From assembly GCA_944358355.1 (NCBI GenBank), contig CALVQY010000006.1, positions 1 through 47,111 of the forward strand: 47,111 nucleotides of DNA, written 5' to 3'. The position numbers and the translations under genes were made by a program. Below are positions 25,969-33,451 of this stretch, in pieces. Position 1 is the first letter of the stretch, and each line of letters opens with the position of its first letter. Below the pieces are notes generated by a model, which was given only the letters and a program-made list of their open reading frames with translations, searched no databases and had not been told where the DNA came from. This stretch comes from an uncultured Bacilli bacterium (GTDB lineage Bacteria; Bacillota_I; Bacilli_A; RF39; UBA660).

Positions 25969-26935
25969 AAACTTCCTCCTTAAACTCTTCTAATACTTGT
26001 AGTATATCACATATTTTAGTCATTTTATAAATTTTATTTTTAATATCATTGCTTCCTTTAACACCCTTTAGATACCATCCTACATGACTTCTTATTTCAA
26101 GTACTGCCTGCTTCTCACTTTTTAAGTCATTTAACATCTTTAAATGTTTAATACACATATCTATTTTATCAATAGTTGTAGGTAGTGTATAAGGTTTTCC
26201 TTCAAGATATAATACAGTATTTCTAATAAGCCAAGGATTACCTAAAGCAGCTCTTCCAATCATAACTGCATCACATCCAGTAAAGTCTAGCATCTCCTTA
26301 GCTTTTTCTGGACTAGTAACATCACCATTACCAATTACTGGAATTTTAACACTATTTTTGACATCTCTGATTATATTCCAGTCAGCTTTACCAGAGTATC
26401 CCTGACTTCTAGTTCTCCCATGGATACAGATAGCACTAGCACCTGCTTCTTCACAGATTTTAGCTATCTCTACTGCATTTATATGATTAGCATCCCATCC
26501 ACTACGTATTTTAACAGTAACAGGACATTTAACAGCATTTACCACTGCCATAACTATCTCTTTTACTTTACTAGGATCTTTAAGTAAAGCACTACCTGCT
26601 TGTGCTCTTAAAGCCACTTTAGGAACAGGACACCCCATATTAATATCAATGATATCAGGCTTCATGTTTTTCTCTATATATTTAGCCGCCTCTACAAAAC
26701 TATCTACATCACTACCAAATATCTGTTGAGCAATAGGACGTTCAACATCTTCCATATAAAGCATATCAATAGTCTTCTTATTATCATAACATATTGCCTT
26801 ATCACTAACCATCTCTGCATAGATAAGTCCACAGCCCATTTCTTTAACTATCTTACGATATGCACTATTACAAATACCTGCCATAGGAGCAAGAACAACT
26901 CTATTTTCTATTTCAACATTACCTATTTTCCACAT
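25946..26935 (-). CDS. dusB: tRNA-dihydrouridine synthase (DusB-like)
   Basis: 329 residues from ATG 26933-26935 (MWKIGNVEIENRVVLAPMAG), which has a GGGTGA site 5 bases upstream; the longer frame adds seven residues that fall in the promoter region. A TIM barrel with FMN: LAPMAGICN, the catalytic Cys of DINMGCPVPKV, VKIRSGWD, IHGRTRSQGYSG and VIGNGDV. It reduces uridine to dihydrouridine in tRNA. Its start region faces the antisense-RNA promoter at 26951-26979, so the two transcripts diverge. Confidence 0.93.
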   Translation of the reverse strand: MWKIGNVEIENRVVLAPMAGICNSAYRKIVKEMGCGLIYAEMVSDKAICYDNKKTIDMLYMEDVERPIAQQIFGSDVDSFVEAAKYIEKNMKPDIIDINMGCPVPKVALRAQAGSALLKDPSKVKEIVMAVVNAVKCPVTVKIRSGWDANHINAVEIAKICEEAGASAICIHGRTRSQGYSGKADWNIIRDVKNSVKIPVIGNGDVTSPEKAKEMLDFTGCDAVMIGRAALGNPWLIRNTVLYLEGKPYTLPTTIDKIDMCIKHLKMLNDLKSEKQAVLEIRSHVGWYLKGVKGSNDIKNKIYKMTKICDILQVLEEFKEEVYEEEKCL

Positions 26936-26950
26936 AAAATCACCCAACAC

Positions 26951-26979
26951 TTGCAAAATATAAACTTTTGTGTTACTAT
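26951..26979 (+). promoter_or_regulatory. Promoter of the antisense RNA
   Basis: Plus-strand TTGCAA (26951-26956) and TACTAT (26974-26979) with a 17-base spacer. No plus-strand gene follows, so it must drive a non-coding transcript ending at 27108. Confidence 0.65.
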
Positions 26980-26985
26980 GAATAT

Positions 26986-27108
26986 GTAAAAGAAATTTAC
27001 ATAAACTATTAAGGGAACATTCAACTTTGCCTTGTTGAATGCCTACCCCATTATTTATTTTTTTGTGATAGACATTTGGTCTTTAAAAAGATCAAGTGTC
27101 ATTTTTTT
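26986..27108 (+). ncRNA. Candidate antisense RNA antitoxin, about 120 nt
   Basis: Begins just after the promoter at 26951-26979 and stops at the terminator at 27071-27108. A stem-loop with stem CATTCAAC/GTTGAATG (27018-27025 with 27034-27041) and loop TTTGCCTT sits in its middle. The 3' end covers the stop codon and 3' side of the small toxin ORF on the other strand, so it can pair with that mRNA's 3' part, as RatA does with txpA. No ORF of useful length is present in it. Confidence 0.55.
27071..27108 (+). terminator. Terminator of the antisense RNA
   Basis: Plus-strand GACATTTGGTCTTT (27071-27084) pairs with AAAGATCAAGTGTC (27087-27100) with two G-T pairs, then ATTTTTTT. On the minus strand the same stem has two C-A mismatches and no T-run, so it works on the plus strand only. 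Confidence 0.75.
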
Positions 27109-27191
27109 ATTACTATTATCAATATAATAACTAGAGATAAAATGATAGAAATATGCTTAAGTACTTTTAATACAAAGATGTGTCTATTCAT
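27099..27191 (-). CDS. Candidate type I toxin, 30-residue membrane peptide
   Basis: ATG at 27189-27191, TGA at 27099-27101. The peptide starts MNRHIFVLKVLKH, continues with the strongly hydrophobic ISIILSLVIILIIVI (one membrane helix, about residues 14-28) and ends in KK. An AAAGGAGG site lies 10 bases upstream and is buried in a hairpin. It has its own promoter (27259-27287), a leader of about 60 bases, and a convergent antisense RNA. Small basic hydrophobic peptides in this arrangement are typical of Gram-positive type I toxins (TxpA/BsrG/Fst types), though the sequence does not match any I recall. Confidence 0.6.
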   Translation of the reverse strand: MNRHIFVLKVLKHISIILSLVIILIIVIKK

Positions 27192-27200
27192 ATCTAGCAA

Positions 27201-27217
27201 ACCTCCTTTCCGGAGGT
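27201..27217 (-). promoter_or_regulatory. Hairpin that hides the toxin ribosome binding site
   Basis: Minus-strand ACCTCC (27212-27217) and GGAGGT (27201-27206) are perfect complements around the loop GGAAA. The second arm is the Shine-Dalgarno itself. A 4-G/C stem in this AT-rich DNA is unlikely by chance, and it would repress translation until opened. Confidence 0.65.
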
Positions 27218-27258
27218 AGCGGTTAGACTCCTTAATCCCCTAAAATTCCCTTAGACAT

Positions 27259-27287
27259 ATTATATACTAAAAGCATTTTTGATACAA
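27259..27287 (-). promoter_or_regulatory. Toxin promoter
   Basis: Minus-strand TTGTAT (27282-27287) and TATAAT (27259-27264) with a 17-base spacer, about 68 bases before the ATG. The sequence from the start site to the ribosome binding site holds G-rich stretches (GGGGATTAAGGAG) that may add structure. Confidence 0.7.
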
Positions 27288-27310
27288 GTTTTTTTTCACA
27301 AATTAGATAC

Positions 27311-27991
27311 TTATTTTTTTAAACTATTACGATATAAAGTTAGCACCTTTGAACTATACTCTATATTTTCTTTTGCTTCCTTCATTACAGGTAAATCCAA
27401 AACTTCCATAGAACAGTTATATTTATCTTTTAATGTTAAATCAAAAAGATAAAATGGTGTTTCTTTACTAAGTATATTATCTAAAATAATCTCTTTATAA
27501 TTACCTTGTTCTAACAAATGTAAACCTACCAAATCTTTATTATGCAAAACTAATAAGTTAGGAAATCTATACCAGGTAATATCATCAGTATGAGAATAAA
27601 CTCTTTCATAATTATCAAGTGGTAACAATGCATATGGACTATATACATCTAATTTATCATTAGTCGTATTTACCTGTGTTATATTAAAATCTAAACATTC
27701 ACTATTATAATATTTTCTTAACAAACTATTTCTAACTACCTTTTGATATTCAGTTTCACTACTACTAGTTATTAAATTAGCATGTAAATCTTTATTTTTA
27801 CTTCTTAGTCTCCACTCATATATTGCTCCGCCGTTTAACAAACATTCAATTAAATCTTTATTAACAGTTTCCAAATCATAAAATCTTCTTCTTAAATGCT
27901 CTTCTTTATATTTCTTTATCGCTTCTTTAATTCCTTGTAATTCATAAACTAATAATTTAGTTCTCTCATCATTAAATTCATACAATTCCAT
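27311..27991 (-). CDS. Protein of unknown function (226 residues)
   Basis: Not recognised. A helical, charged start (ELYEFNDERTKLLVYELQGIKEAIKKYKEEHLRRRFYDL, about residues 2-40) precedes a mixed region with several Trp/Tyr-rich segments (YEWRLRSKNK, ITWYRFPNLLVLHNK). No signal peptide, membrane helix or known motif. The ATG overlaps the mscL stop (TAATG), so it is translated with mscL. It may be a partner or a lineage-specific gene; I cannot assign a function. Confidence 0.6.
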   Translation of the reverse strand: MELYEFNDERTKLLVYELQGIKEAIKKYKEEHLRRRFYDLETVNKDLIECLLNGGAIYEWRLRSKNKDLHANLITSSSETEYQKVVRNSLLRKYYNSECLDFNITQVNTTNDKLDVYSPYALLPLDNYERVYSHTDDITWYRFPNLLVLHNKDLVGLHLLEQGNYKEIILDNILSKETPFYLFDLTLKDKYNCSMEVLDLPVMKEAKENIEYSSKVLTLYRNSLKK

Positions 27992-28428
27992 TATCTATTA
28001 CCTCCAACTTTTTTATTATCTTTTAACAAATCTCTAATCTCTTCAAGCAACACTACTTGTTCATCTTTTTTCTTCTCTTCCTTTTTATGCTCTATTCCTA
28101 ACTTCTTATCTGCTCTATCTCTAATATTAGTAACTATCTTAACCATTACAAAGATACAAACAGCAATGATTAAAAAGTCAACAACACTCTGTATAAAAGA
28201 ACCATACATAATAGAAGCATCACCTATTTTAATAGATAACCCACTAAAGTCAAGTCCTCCTAATATCACACCCAGTAAAGGCATAAATATATCATCTACT
28301 AAACTACTAACTATTTTAGAAAAAGCACTACCAATAATAACGCCAATAGCCATATCTAAAACAGCACCTCTACTTATAAACTTTCTAAATTCTCCTATTT
28401 CTTTTTCCACTGACATCTTCGCTTTCAT
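27991..28428 (-). CDS. mscL: Large-conductance mechanosensitive channel
   Basis: 145 residues, typical length. FRKFISRGAVLDMAIGVIIGSAFSKIVSSLVDDIFMP (about 13-49) is the N-terminal helix and first membrane span with the Gly/Ala gate, and QSVVDFLIIAVCIFVMVKIV is the second span. The C-terminal bundle is charged (KKEEKKKDEQVVLLEEIRDLL). It opens under membrane tension to release solutes on osmotic downshock. It shares a transcript with the gene at 27311. Confidence 0.95.
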   Translation of the reverse strand: MKAKMSVEKEIGEFRKFISRGAVLDMAIGVIIGSAFSKIVSSLVDDIFMPLLGVILGGLDFSGLSIKIGDASIMYGSFIQSVVDFLIIAVCIFVMVKIVTNIRDRADKKLGIEHKKEEKKKDEQVVLLEEIRDLLKDNKKVGGNR

Positions 28429-28501
28429 AACTACTTCCTCCGACTATACTCATTTTATATTCTTTTTCCACTGACTTTGTGAATAACCGCCTTTATAATA
28501 C

Positions 28502-28531
28502 TAAAAAAAGAACTATTTTTCAAGTTCTTTT
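28502..28531 (-). terminator. ftsH terminator
   Basis: Minus-strand AAAGAACT (28523-28530) with AGTTCTTT (28507-28514) and an 8-base loop, followed by TTTT. It overlaps the ftsH stop codon and its last codons. Confidence 0.7.
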
Positions 28532-30480
28532 ATTAATTCAGCTTTATTCATCTTAGAGTATCCTTTAACACCTTTTTCTTTAGCAAGTTCCTTTAACCTA
28601 GTTAAACTCATACTTTCGTAATTTGTCTCCTCCTCTTCTGGAGGCATCTCTCCATATTCAACTAAGTAATCAATTTGTTCTTTAGTTAATGTCTCATACT
28701 CTAATAATGTTTTAGCAAGTAAATCAAGTAAATCTCTATTTTCTTTAATTATCTTAGTAGCTTCATCATAGCACTTATCGATAATCTTTCTCATTTCTTG
28801 ATCTATTTCATGAGCTACTTCATTAGAAAAGTTCCTACTCTTAGCATAATCTCTTCCTAAGAAAGCACTACCTTCTCTTTCTTCTAATTGCATAGGTCCT
28901 AAATCACTCATACCATATTCAGTAACCATTGCTCTTGCTATCTTAGTAGCTTTCTCAAAGTCATTTTGAGCACCAGTTGTAACTTCACCAAATACAACTT
29001 CTTCACTAACACGTCCCGCAAGTAAACCTGTAATTTCTTCTAGTAAATCAGTTTTAGTCTTACAAATCTTTTCTTCACTAGGAATCATCATATTATATCC
29101 ACCAGCAGAACCACGTGGAATAATTGTAACTTTTTGAACATCACTAGCTCCGTTTAATTTAATACCTACAACGGCATGACCTGATTCATGATATGCAACT
29201 AACTTACGATCAGCTTCGCTTCTTTTAGTACTAGTCTTAGCTGGTCCCATTAGTACTCTATCACTTGCTTCATCTATCTCACTCATAGTAATAGCATCTT
29301 TATTACGCCTAACTGCTAGTAGTGCTGCTTCATTAAGTAAGTTTTCAAGATCAGCACCAGAATATCCTGGAGTTCTCTTAGCTAAAGCTGGAATATTAAC
29401 ACCAGGTGCTAACACTTTATTTCTAGCATGTACTTTAAGTATTTCTTCACGTCCCTTTACATCAGGTAAATTAACAGTAACTTGTCTATCAAATCTACCT
29501 GGACGAAGTAAGGCTGGATCTAATACATCGGGTCTATTAGTAGCAGCGATTATAATGATACCTTCATTTTCACCAAATCCATCCATCTCAGTAAGTAATT
29601 GATTTAGTGTTTGTTCTCTCTCATCATGTCCTCCACCAATTCCAGTACCTCTTTGACGTCCTACTGCATCAATTTCATCTATAAAGATAAGACAAGGAGC
29701 AGTTCTCTTAGCTTGTTGGAACATATCACGAACACGACTAGCACCAACACCTACGAATAATTCAACAAAATCAGATCCACTAATATAATAGAATGGAACA
29801 TTCGCTTCACCTGCTACTGCACGAGCAAGTAATGTTTTACCAGTTCCTGGAGGACCATATAAAAGTACACCTTTAGGAATTCTTGCTCCTAACTTTTGGA
29901 ACTTCTTAGGATTCTTTAAGAAATCAATTAATTCTTTAACTTCTTCTTTCTCTTCATTAAGTCCAGCTACATCTTTAAAAGTAACTTTATTTTTATCACT
30001 ACTTAACTTAGCTTTACTTTTACCAAAATCAAATGAATTCTTACCTCCACCCATCTGTTTACTCAAAAACCAAAAACAAATGATTGCAAGTAATACAATA
30101 GGTAAAAGATTAACTATAACTAATAAAACAGTACTTGACTCTGGATCAGCAACACTATTAAATTCAAAGTCATCCATTTCACTAGCTTCCACTAATTTTT
30201 TCATTACTTGATCAGATAGAGGAACTCTAACAAAGAAACTTTCATTTTCCTTATAGCCATCTAATTTACCAGTAATCTCATAAACCTTCGCTCTATCACG
30301 AGGAGTTACTGTTATTTCTTCTACTTCCTTTTCTTCTAAATTAGTCATAAACTCATCATAAGTCAAAACATTAACTTTCTGATTAGCAACACTAACAAAG
30401 TAAACTACTCCAAGCATTACTAGAAGTAAAAAGACATATGGAAGTAAACCTTTTTTTACAACTTTTTTATTTACATTCAC
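28513..30480 (-). CDS. ftsH: FtsH ATP-dependent membrane metalloprotease with an extra C-terminal domain
   Basis: 655 residues. Two membrane spans (13-31 and 117-139) enclose the outer loop. The AAA module has GPPGTGKT (209-216), LIFIDEIDA and the second region of homology RPGRFDRQV; the zinc site is [10 protein letters not shown]. FtsH degrades membrane and short-lived proteins. After the normal end ([13 protein letters not shown]) come about 35 residues [18 protein letters not shown] and [14 protein letters not shown] that match the helix-extended-loop-helix of Rho_N/SAP-type nucleic acid-binding domains. Bacillus hprT, normally between tilS and ftsH, is missing; the gap to tilS is 17 bases. 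Confidence 0.97.
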   Translation of the reverse strand: MNVNKKVVKKGLLPYVFLLLVMLGVVYFVSVANQKVNVLTYDEFMTNLEEKEVEEITVTPRDRAKVYEITGKLDGYKENESFFVRVPLSDQVMKKLVEASEMDDFEFNSVADPESSTVLLVIVNLLPIVLLAIICFWFLSKQMGGGKNSFDFGKSKAKLSSDKNKVTFKDVAGLNEEKEEVKELIDFLKNPKKFQKLGARIPKGVLLYGPPGTGKTLLARAVAGEANVPFYYISGSDFVELFVGVGASRVRDMFQQAKRTAPCLIFIDEIDAVGRQRGTGIGGGHDEREQTLNQLLTEMDGFGENEGIIIIAATNRPDVLDPALLRPGRFDRQVTVNLPDVKGREEILKVHARNKVLAPGVNIPALAKRTPGYSGADLENLLNEAALLAVRRNKDAITMSEIDEASDRVLMGPAKTSTKRSEADRKLVAYHESGHAVVGIKLNGASDVQKVTIIPRGSAGGYNMMIPSEEKICKTKTDLLEEITGLLAGRVSEEVVFGEVTTGAQNDFEKATKIARAMVTEYGMSDLGPMQLEEREGSAFLGRDYAKSRNFSNEVAHEIDQEMRKIIDKCYDEATKIIKENRDLLDLLAKTLLEYETLTKEQIDYLVEYGEMPPEEEETNYESMSLTRLKELAKEKGVKGYSKMNKAELIKELEK

Positions 30481-30497
30481 AAAAATCTCTCCTTTTT

Positions 30498-31814
30498 CTA
30501 TTCATATCTCAGTATTATATCATAAAATTCATTATTAGTCTTATCAAATTTAGATTTTTTTAATCCTGGAACAAAAACTATTCTTCCATGGCTATCAACT
30601 ACTATAGGCCATAAGTCTCTATCAGCATAAGGAATCTTACTATCTATAAAAATATCTTTTATTTTTTTATGACCGCCACCTTTTATAGCCATAACATCTC
30701 CAAGTTTTCTAGTTCTAACAATTAAAGGCAAAGAAATATCTTTACTAGAAAGTTTAATAATATTATTACTATTTCCTTTAACAGAATCTAACTTTACCAA
30801 TTTATGACCATTAGGAAGTATTACTTCATCACTAACTTCAATCTCATAACTACTAAGTAAATTAGGATTTCTTCTAATAGATAAAATATTATAACTCTTT
30901 ACTACTTCTACATCATTAGGAAGATTAACTTTAGCATTACTTCTCTTACTATTAATAAGACTTTCTACTAAATCCAAATGTCTATCATTTATTAAAATTA
31001 AATCATCTTGATAAAAACTAGATATAAATCTCTCTAAAATAATTCTCTTTAAAAATTTATTAATCTCTAAGTATTTATCTATATATAGTTTATTATCTTT
31101 AATAACTTTACTAATCGCCTTACTAGCTTCCTCTTCAATAAATAGATCCGCATCACTAAGTACATTACTAAACTTTAAATATTTCTTATGAATATCTTTA
31201 TCTTCACTCTTTAAAAAAGGTAACACTTCCTTACGATATCTATTTCTTGTATAAACATCACTAAAATTACTTTTATCAATAGCATAAGGAACTCTATTCT
31301 TATGACAATAATCTAACAACTCATCTTTAGTTAATCCTATAAAAGGACGATAAATGTAATAGCCATCCATTTTTACTAATTTTCTAAAGGCACTATAACC
31401 TCTTAAAGTAGAGCCTCTAGCAATTCTCATAAGAATTGTTTCCATCAAATCATCTCCATGATGAGCAGTTAATAGGTATTTAGCATTATATTTCTTAACT
31501 ACTTCATCAAAGAATTGATATCTAATATTTCTCGCTTCATTATGAAAATTATCATCACCATATCTATCTATTTTCATATATTCAAAGATTACATTATTTT
31601 CTTTACAAAATGCCTCTAAATCTTCTTTTTCTTTAGCACTCTCACGTCTTTTATCATGATTAACATGAGCACAGACTAAAACTATATCATATTTTTTTCT
31701 AAGTTCTAACAAACTCTTAAATAAAGCCATCGAATCAGGACCATAACTACAAGCAAATACTAAGAAGTCCCCATCTTTAATCTTAATATCTTTATATAAA
31801 CTTTCAACATTCAT
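30498..31814 (-). CDS. tilS: tRNA(Ile)-lysidine synthase
   Basis: 438 residues. PP-loop ATPase of the N-type: the normal SGGxDS reads CSYGPDSMALFKSLLEL here, with Tyr in place of the first Gly. HVNHDKRRESAKEKEDLE and LTAHHGDDLMETILMRIARG are TilS-specific, and the C-terminal domain has LPLIVRTRKLGDVMAIKGG and KIKDIFIDSKIP. It converts the anticodon C34 of an isoleucine tRNA to lysidine so that it reads AUA, a codon this AT-rich organism uses often. Its ATG overlaps the divIC stop (TAATG). Confidence 0.93.
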   Translation of the reverse strand: MNVESLYKDIKIKDGDFLVFACSYGPDSMALFKSLLELRKKYDIVLVCAHVNHDKRRESAKEKEDLEAFCKENNVIFEYMKIDRYGDDNFHNEARNIRYQFFDEVVKKYNAKYLLTAHHGDDLMETILMRIARGSTLRGYSAFRKLVKMDGYYIYRPFIGLTKDELLDYCHKNRVPYAIDKSNFSDVYTRNRYRKEVLPFLKSEDKDIHKKYLKFSNVLSDADLFIEEEASKAISKVIKDNKLYIDKYLEINKFLKRIILERFISSFYQDDLILINDRHLDLVESLINSKRSNAKVNLPNDVEVVKSYNILSIRRNPNLLSSYEIEVSDEVILPNGHKLVKLDSVKGNSNNIIKLSSKDISLPLIVRTRKLGDVMAIKGGGHKKIKDIFIDSKIPYADRDLWPIVVDSHGRIVFVPGLKKSKFDKTNNEFYDIILRYE

Positions 31815-32134
31815 TACTTACTATCACTTTCCTCTTCATCATCTTCAGGTATTTTTAAAATTAACTCTCCATCTTTAGAATAATAATATTTTTCTCTAGC
31901 ATAACGTGCTATATAATCAGAATCTTGCAATTTATTAACATCTACTTTAAGTTCTTCTTCTTTATCTTTTAATGAAGCTAATTCTTTTTTTAATTCTCCT
32001 TTTTCTTGATATTTATTATAAATTTCTGTCCAATATTTAAAAATAGTAAAAGTGGTAAATACAATAATAACAAATGAAAGACTAAGTAATAAAAAAGGGC
32101 CTAACTTTTTCTTTTTCTTTCTTTTTTTACTCAT
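31814..32134 (-). CDS. divIC: DivIC/FtsB-like septum protein
   Basis: 106 residues from ATG 32132-32134, with GGGTG 5 bases upstream; the longer frame adds 13 residues. A basic start (MSKKRKKKKKLGP), one membrane helix (LLLSLSFVIIVFTTFTIFKYW) and a coiled coil (YNKYQEKGELKKELASLKDKEEEL) give the DivIC pattern: a bitopic protein that joins FtsL and DivIB in the division complex. In Bacillus yabP-yabQ-divIC is the conserved order, as here. Confidence 0.85.
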   Translation of the reverse strand: MSKKRKKKKKLGPFLLLSLSFVIIVFTTFTIFKYWTEIYNKYQEKGELKKELASLKDKEEELKVDVNKLQDSDYIARYAREKYYYSKDGELILKIPEDDEEESDSK

Positions 32135-32194
32135 ATTAACACCCACTTTCCTAACATATATTATAGTCTTCAAAAAAGACTAGTGCAATGCAAT

Positions 32195-32515
32195 CTAGTC
32201 CTTTTTTACACTTTTAGTCACAGTTTTATCTTTAATTTTAAAAAACTTGCGTAATCTTTTACTAAAATTAAAATTAAAAATGAACCCTATAACCATTAAA
32301 ATATAGAAATATGGATGAATAATACCCCCATTTATCTTTTTTATCAAAAGGAAATAAATTAATACTAAATCAAGAACTAAAAGAATATTTAAAAAAACTT
32401 TAAAAAATTTCGTTTTATTAAATAGTAAATTATAATTAAAATTATAGACGAAAGCCAAAAAAATGCCATAAACGAAGGAAAAAACTAAAGATATTATTTG
32501 TTCATTTAAACTCAT
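32195..32515 (-). CDS. yabQ: YabQ-like sporulation membrane protein
   Basis: 106 residues, three to four membrane helices. MSLNEQIISLVFSFVYGIFLAFVYN resembles YabQ starts (typically with a GMxxG...Y segment), and the basic tail FSKRLRKFFKIKD is typical. Bacillus YabQ is made in the mother cell and needed for the spore cortex. Sequence identity is weak, but its place between yabP and divIC supports the call. Its ATG overlaps the yabP stop (TAATG). Confidence 0.7.
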   Translation of the reverse strand: MSLNEQIISLVFSFVYGIFLAFVYNFNYNLLFNKTKFFKVFLNILLVLDLVLIYFLLIKKINGGIIHPYFYILMVIGFIFNFNFSKRLRKFFKIKDKTVTKSVKKD

Positions 32516-32808
32516 TATTTAAACAAACGATTAAAAACACTATTATTGTCTTTAGTTTTTTTATTATCATCCATATAAGAAAAGCCTTTAATTAACCCTT
32601 TAATAGAAACATTACCTGCTAAAGTATCTAATTTAACAAGTTCCAAATCTTCTCCTTTAACTACTAAAAAGCCCATAACAGTCTCTAGTAAAAATTCTTC
32701 ACTATCAAAATTTTCTATTTTTTTAACTCCCGTAATAAGTAAATTCTTTCTTTCTGTTATAGTAATACTATGATTATAATTACTAATAATTGCTTCCTTT
32801 GTTTCCAT
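32515..32808 (-). CDS. yabP: YabP-type sporulation protein
   Basis: 97 residues from ATG 32806-32808, with GGGTG upstream; the TTG further up is not used. The NYNHSITITERKNLLITGVKKIENFDSEEFLLET segment (about residues 9-43) and GFLVVKGEDLELVKLDTLAGNVSIKG are the PF07873 YabP/YqfC signature. In Bacillus YabP is a SigE-dependent mother-cell protein. With yabQ it argues for sporulation in this lineage. Overlaps yabQ by one base. Confidence 0.88.
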   Translation of the reverse strand: METKEAIISNYNHSITITERKNLLITGVKKIENFDSEEFLLETVMGFLVVKGEDLELVKLDTLAGNVSIKGLIKGFSYMDDNKKTKDNNSVFNRLFK

Positions 32809-32844
32809 ATTATCACCCAATAAATAATATGCAAAAAAAAAGAA

Positions 32845-32875
32845 TTTATGAAAAAAAGAAGAGTTATCTTCTTTT
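32845..32875 (-). terminator. spoVG terminator
   Basis: Minus-strand AAAAGAAGA (32867-32875) with TCTTCTTTT (32854-32862) around TAAC, followed by TTTC. Confidence 0.7.
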
Positions 32876-32879
32876 AAGA

Positions 32880-33161
32880 CTACTCTTCATCTTTTTTTTC
32901 TTCATCATCAAGCTTATTATATGCATCAATTATCTCTCTTTCAAACATTGCTCTAACTTCTTGATTGATAGGATGAGCTATATCGCGATAACCACCAGAT
33001 TGTTTCTTCTTACTAGGCATAGCAATAAACAATCCTTTATCTCCTTCAATAATTCTAATATCACGTACAACAAAAGCATCATCAAGTAAAACAGATGCTT
33101 TACCTTTCATACGACTTCCTTCTTTTTCTACTTTTTGTACATTTACAGATGTAATTTTCAT
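32880..33161 (-). CDS. spoVG: SpoVG septation/RNA-binding regulator
   Basis: 93 residues from ATG 33159-33161, with GGAGG 6 bases upstream; the longer frame runs into the leader. MKITSVNVQKVEKEGSRMKGKASVLLDDAFVVRDIRI and FIAMPSKKKQSGGYRDIAHPI are nearly diagnostic for SpoVG (residues about 1-72). In Bacillus it inhibits polar septum formation and in pathogens binds nucleic acids. Its promoter at 33200-33228 looks sigma-A-like; the -10 region also includes AGAAT, which is compatible with, but does not prove, a SigH-type site. Confidence 0.96.
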   Translation of the reverse strand: MKITSVNVQKVEKEGSRMKGKASVLLDDAFVVRDIRIIEGDKGLFIAMPSKKKQSGGYRDIAHPINQEVRAMFEREIIDAYNKLDDEEKKDEE

Positions 33162-33199
33162 ATGTTTCCTCCTTTTAAAGCTTAACACTTTATAATATA

Positions 33200-33228
33200 A
33201 TTCTATAATAAGTAGAAAACTTTTGCAA
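33200..33228 (-). promoter_or_regulatory. spoVG promoter
   Basis: Minus-strand TTGCAA (33223-33228) and TAGAAT (33200-33205) with a 17-base spacer. An ATAGAAT lies in the same place, which fits the -10 of a SigH promoter, but no AGGA -35 partner is seen. Confidence 0.6.
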
Positions 33229-33235
33229 GTGCTTT

Positions 33236-33451
33236 TTATTTAATTATTTCTAAACTAGAAGTAACTAAATCACTATAAGAAAAAGATTTAATATTATTAT
33301 CTTTAAGAGTTCTAACAACAAAAATAGCAGGATAAGTACCAACAATTTTACCATCAAATTCTACGATTTGATTTCTACTACCATTAAATTTAAAATGTAA
33401 TACCTCTCCCTCTTTAAGTTTAACTTCTTCTCTAACTTTATCTATATTCAT
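33236..33451 (-). CDS. veg: Veg protein (DUF1021)
   Basis: 71 residues. KEGEVLHFKFNGSRNQIVEFDGKIVGTYPAIFVVRT is the Veg signature (about 13-48). Veg stimulates biofilm formation in Bacillus through the SinR route, and biofilm there depends on TasA, so its presence with TasA-like proteins upstream is worth noting, though no link is shown. Its ATG overlaps the yabG stop (ATGA), so it is co-translated. The yabG-veg order is as in Bacillus. Confidence 0.9.
   Translation of the reverse strand: MNIDKVREEVKLKEGEVLHFKFNGSRNQIVEFDGKIVGTYPAIFVVRTLKDNNIKSFSYSDLVTSSLEIIK

Noticed and set aside
27018-27041. CATTCAAC hairpin as terminator of the toxin mRNA
   Set aside because: No T-run after it on the minus strand; more likely a structural stem of the antisense RNA. 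The toxin mRNA 3' end is therefore not located.
32790-33089. Plus-strand frame opposite spoVG
   Set aside because: It runs antisense through the conserved spoVG gene and its terminator; low-complexity translation.
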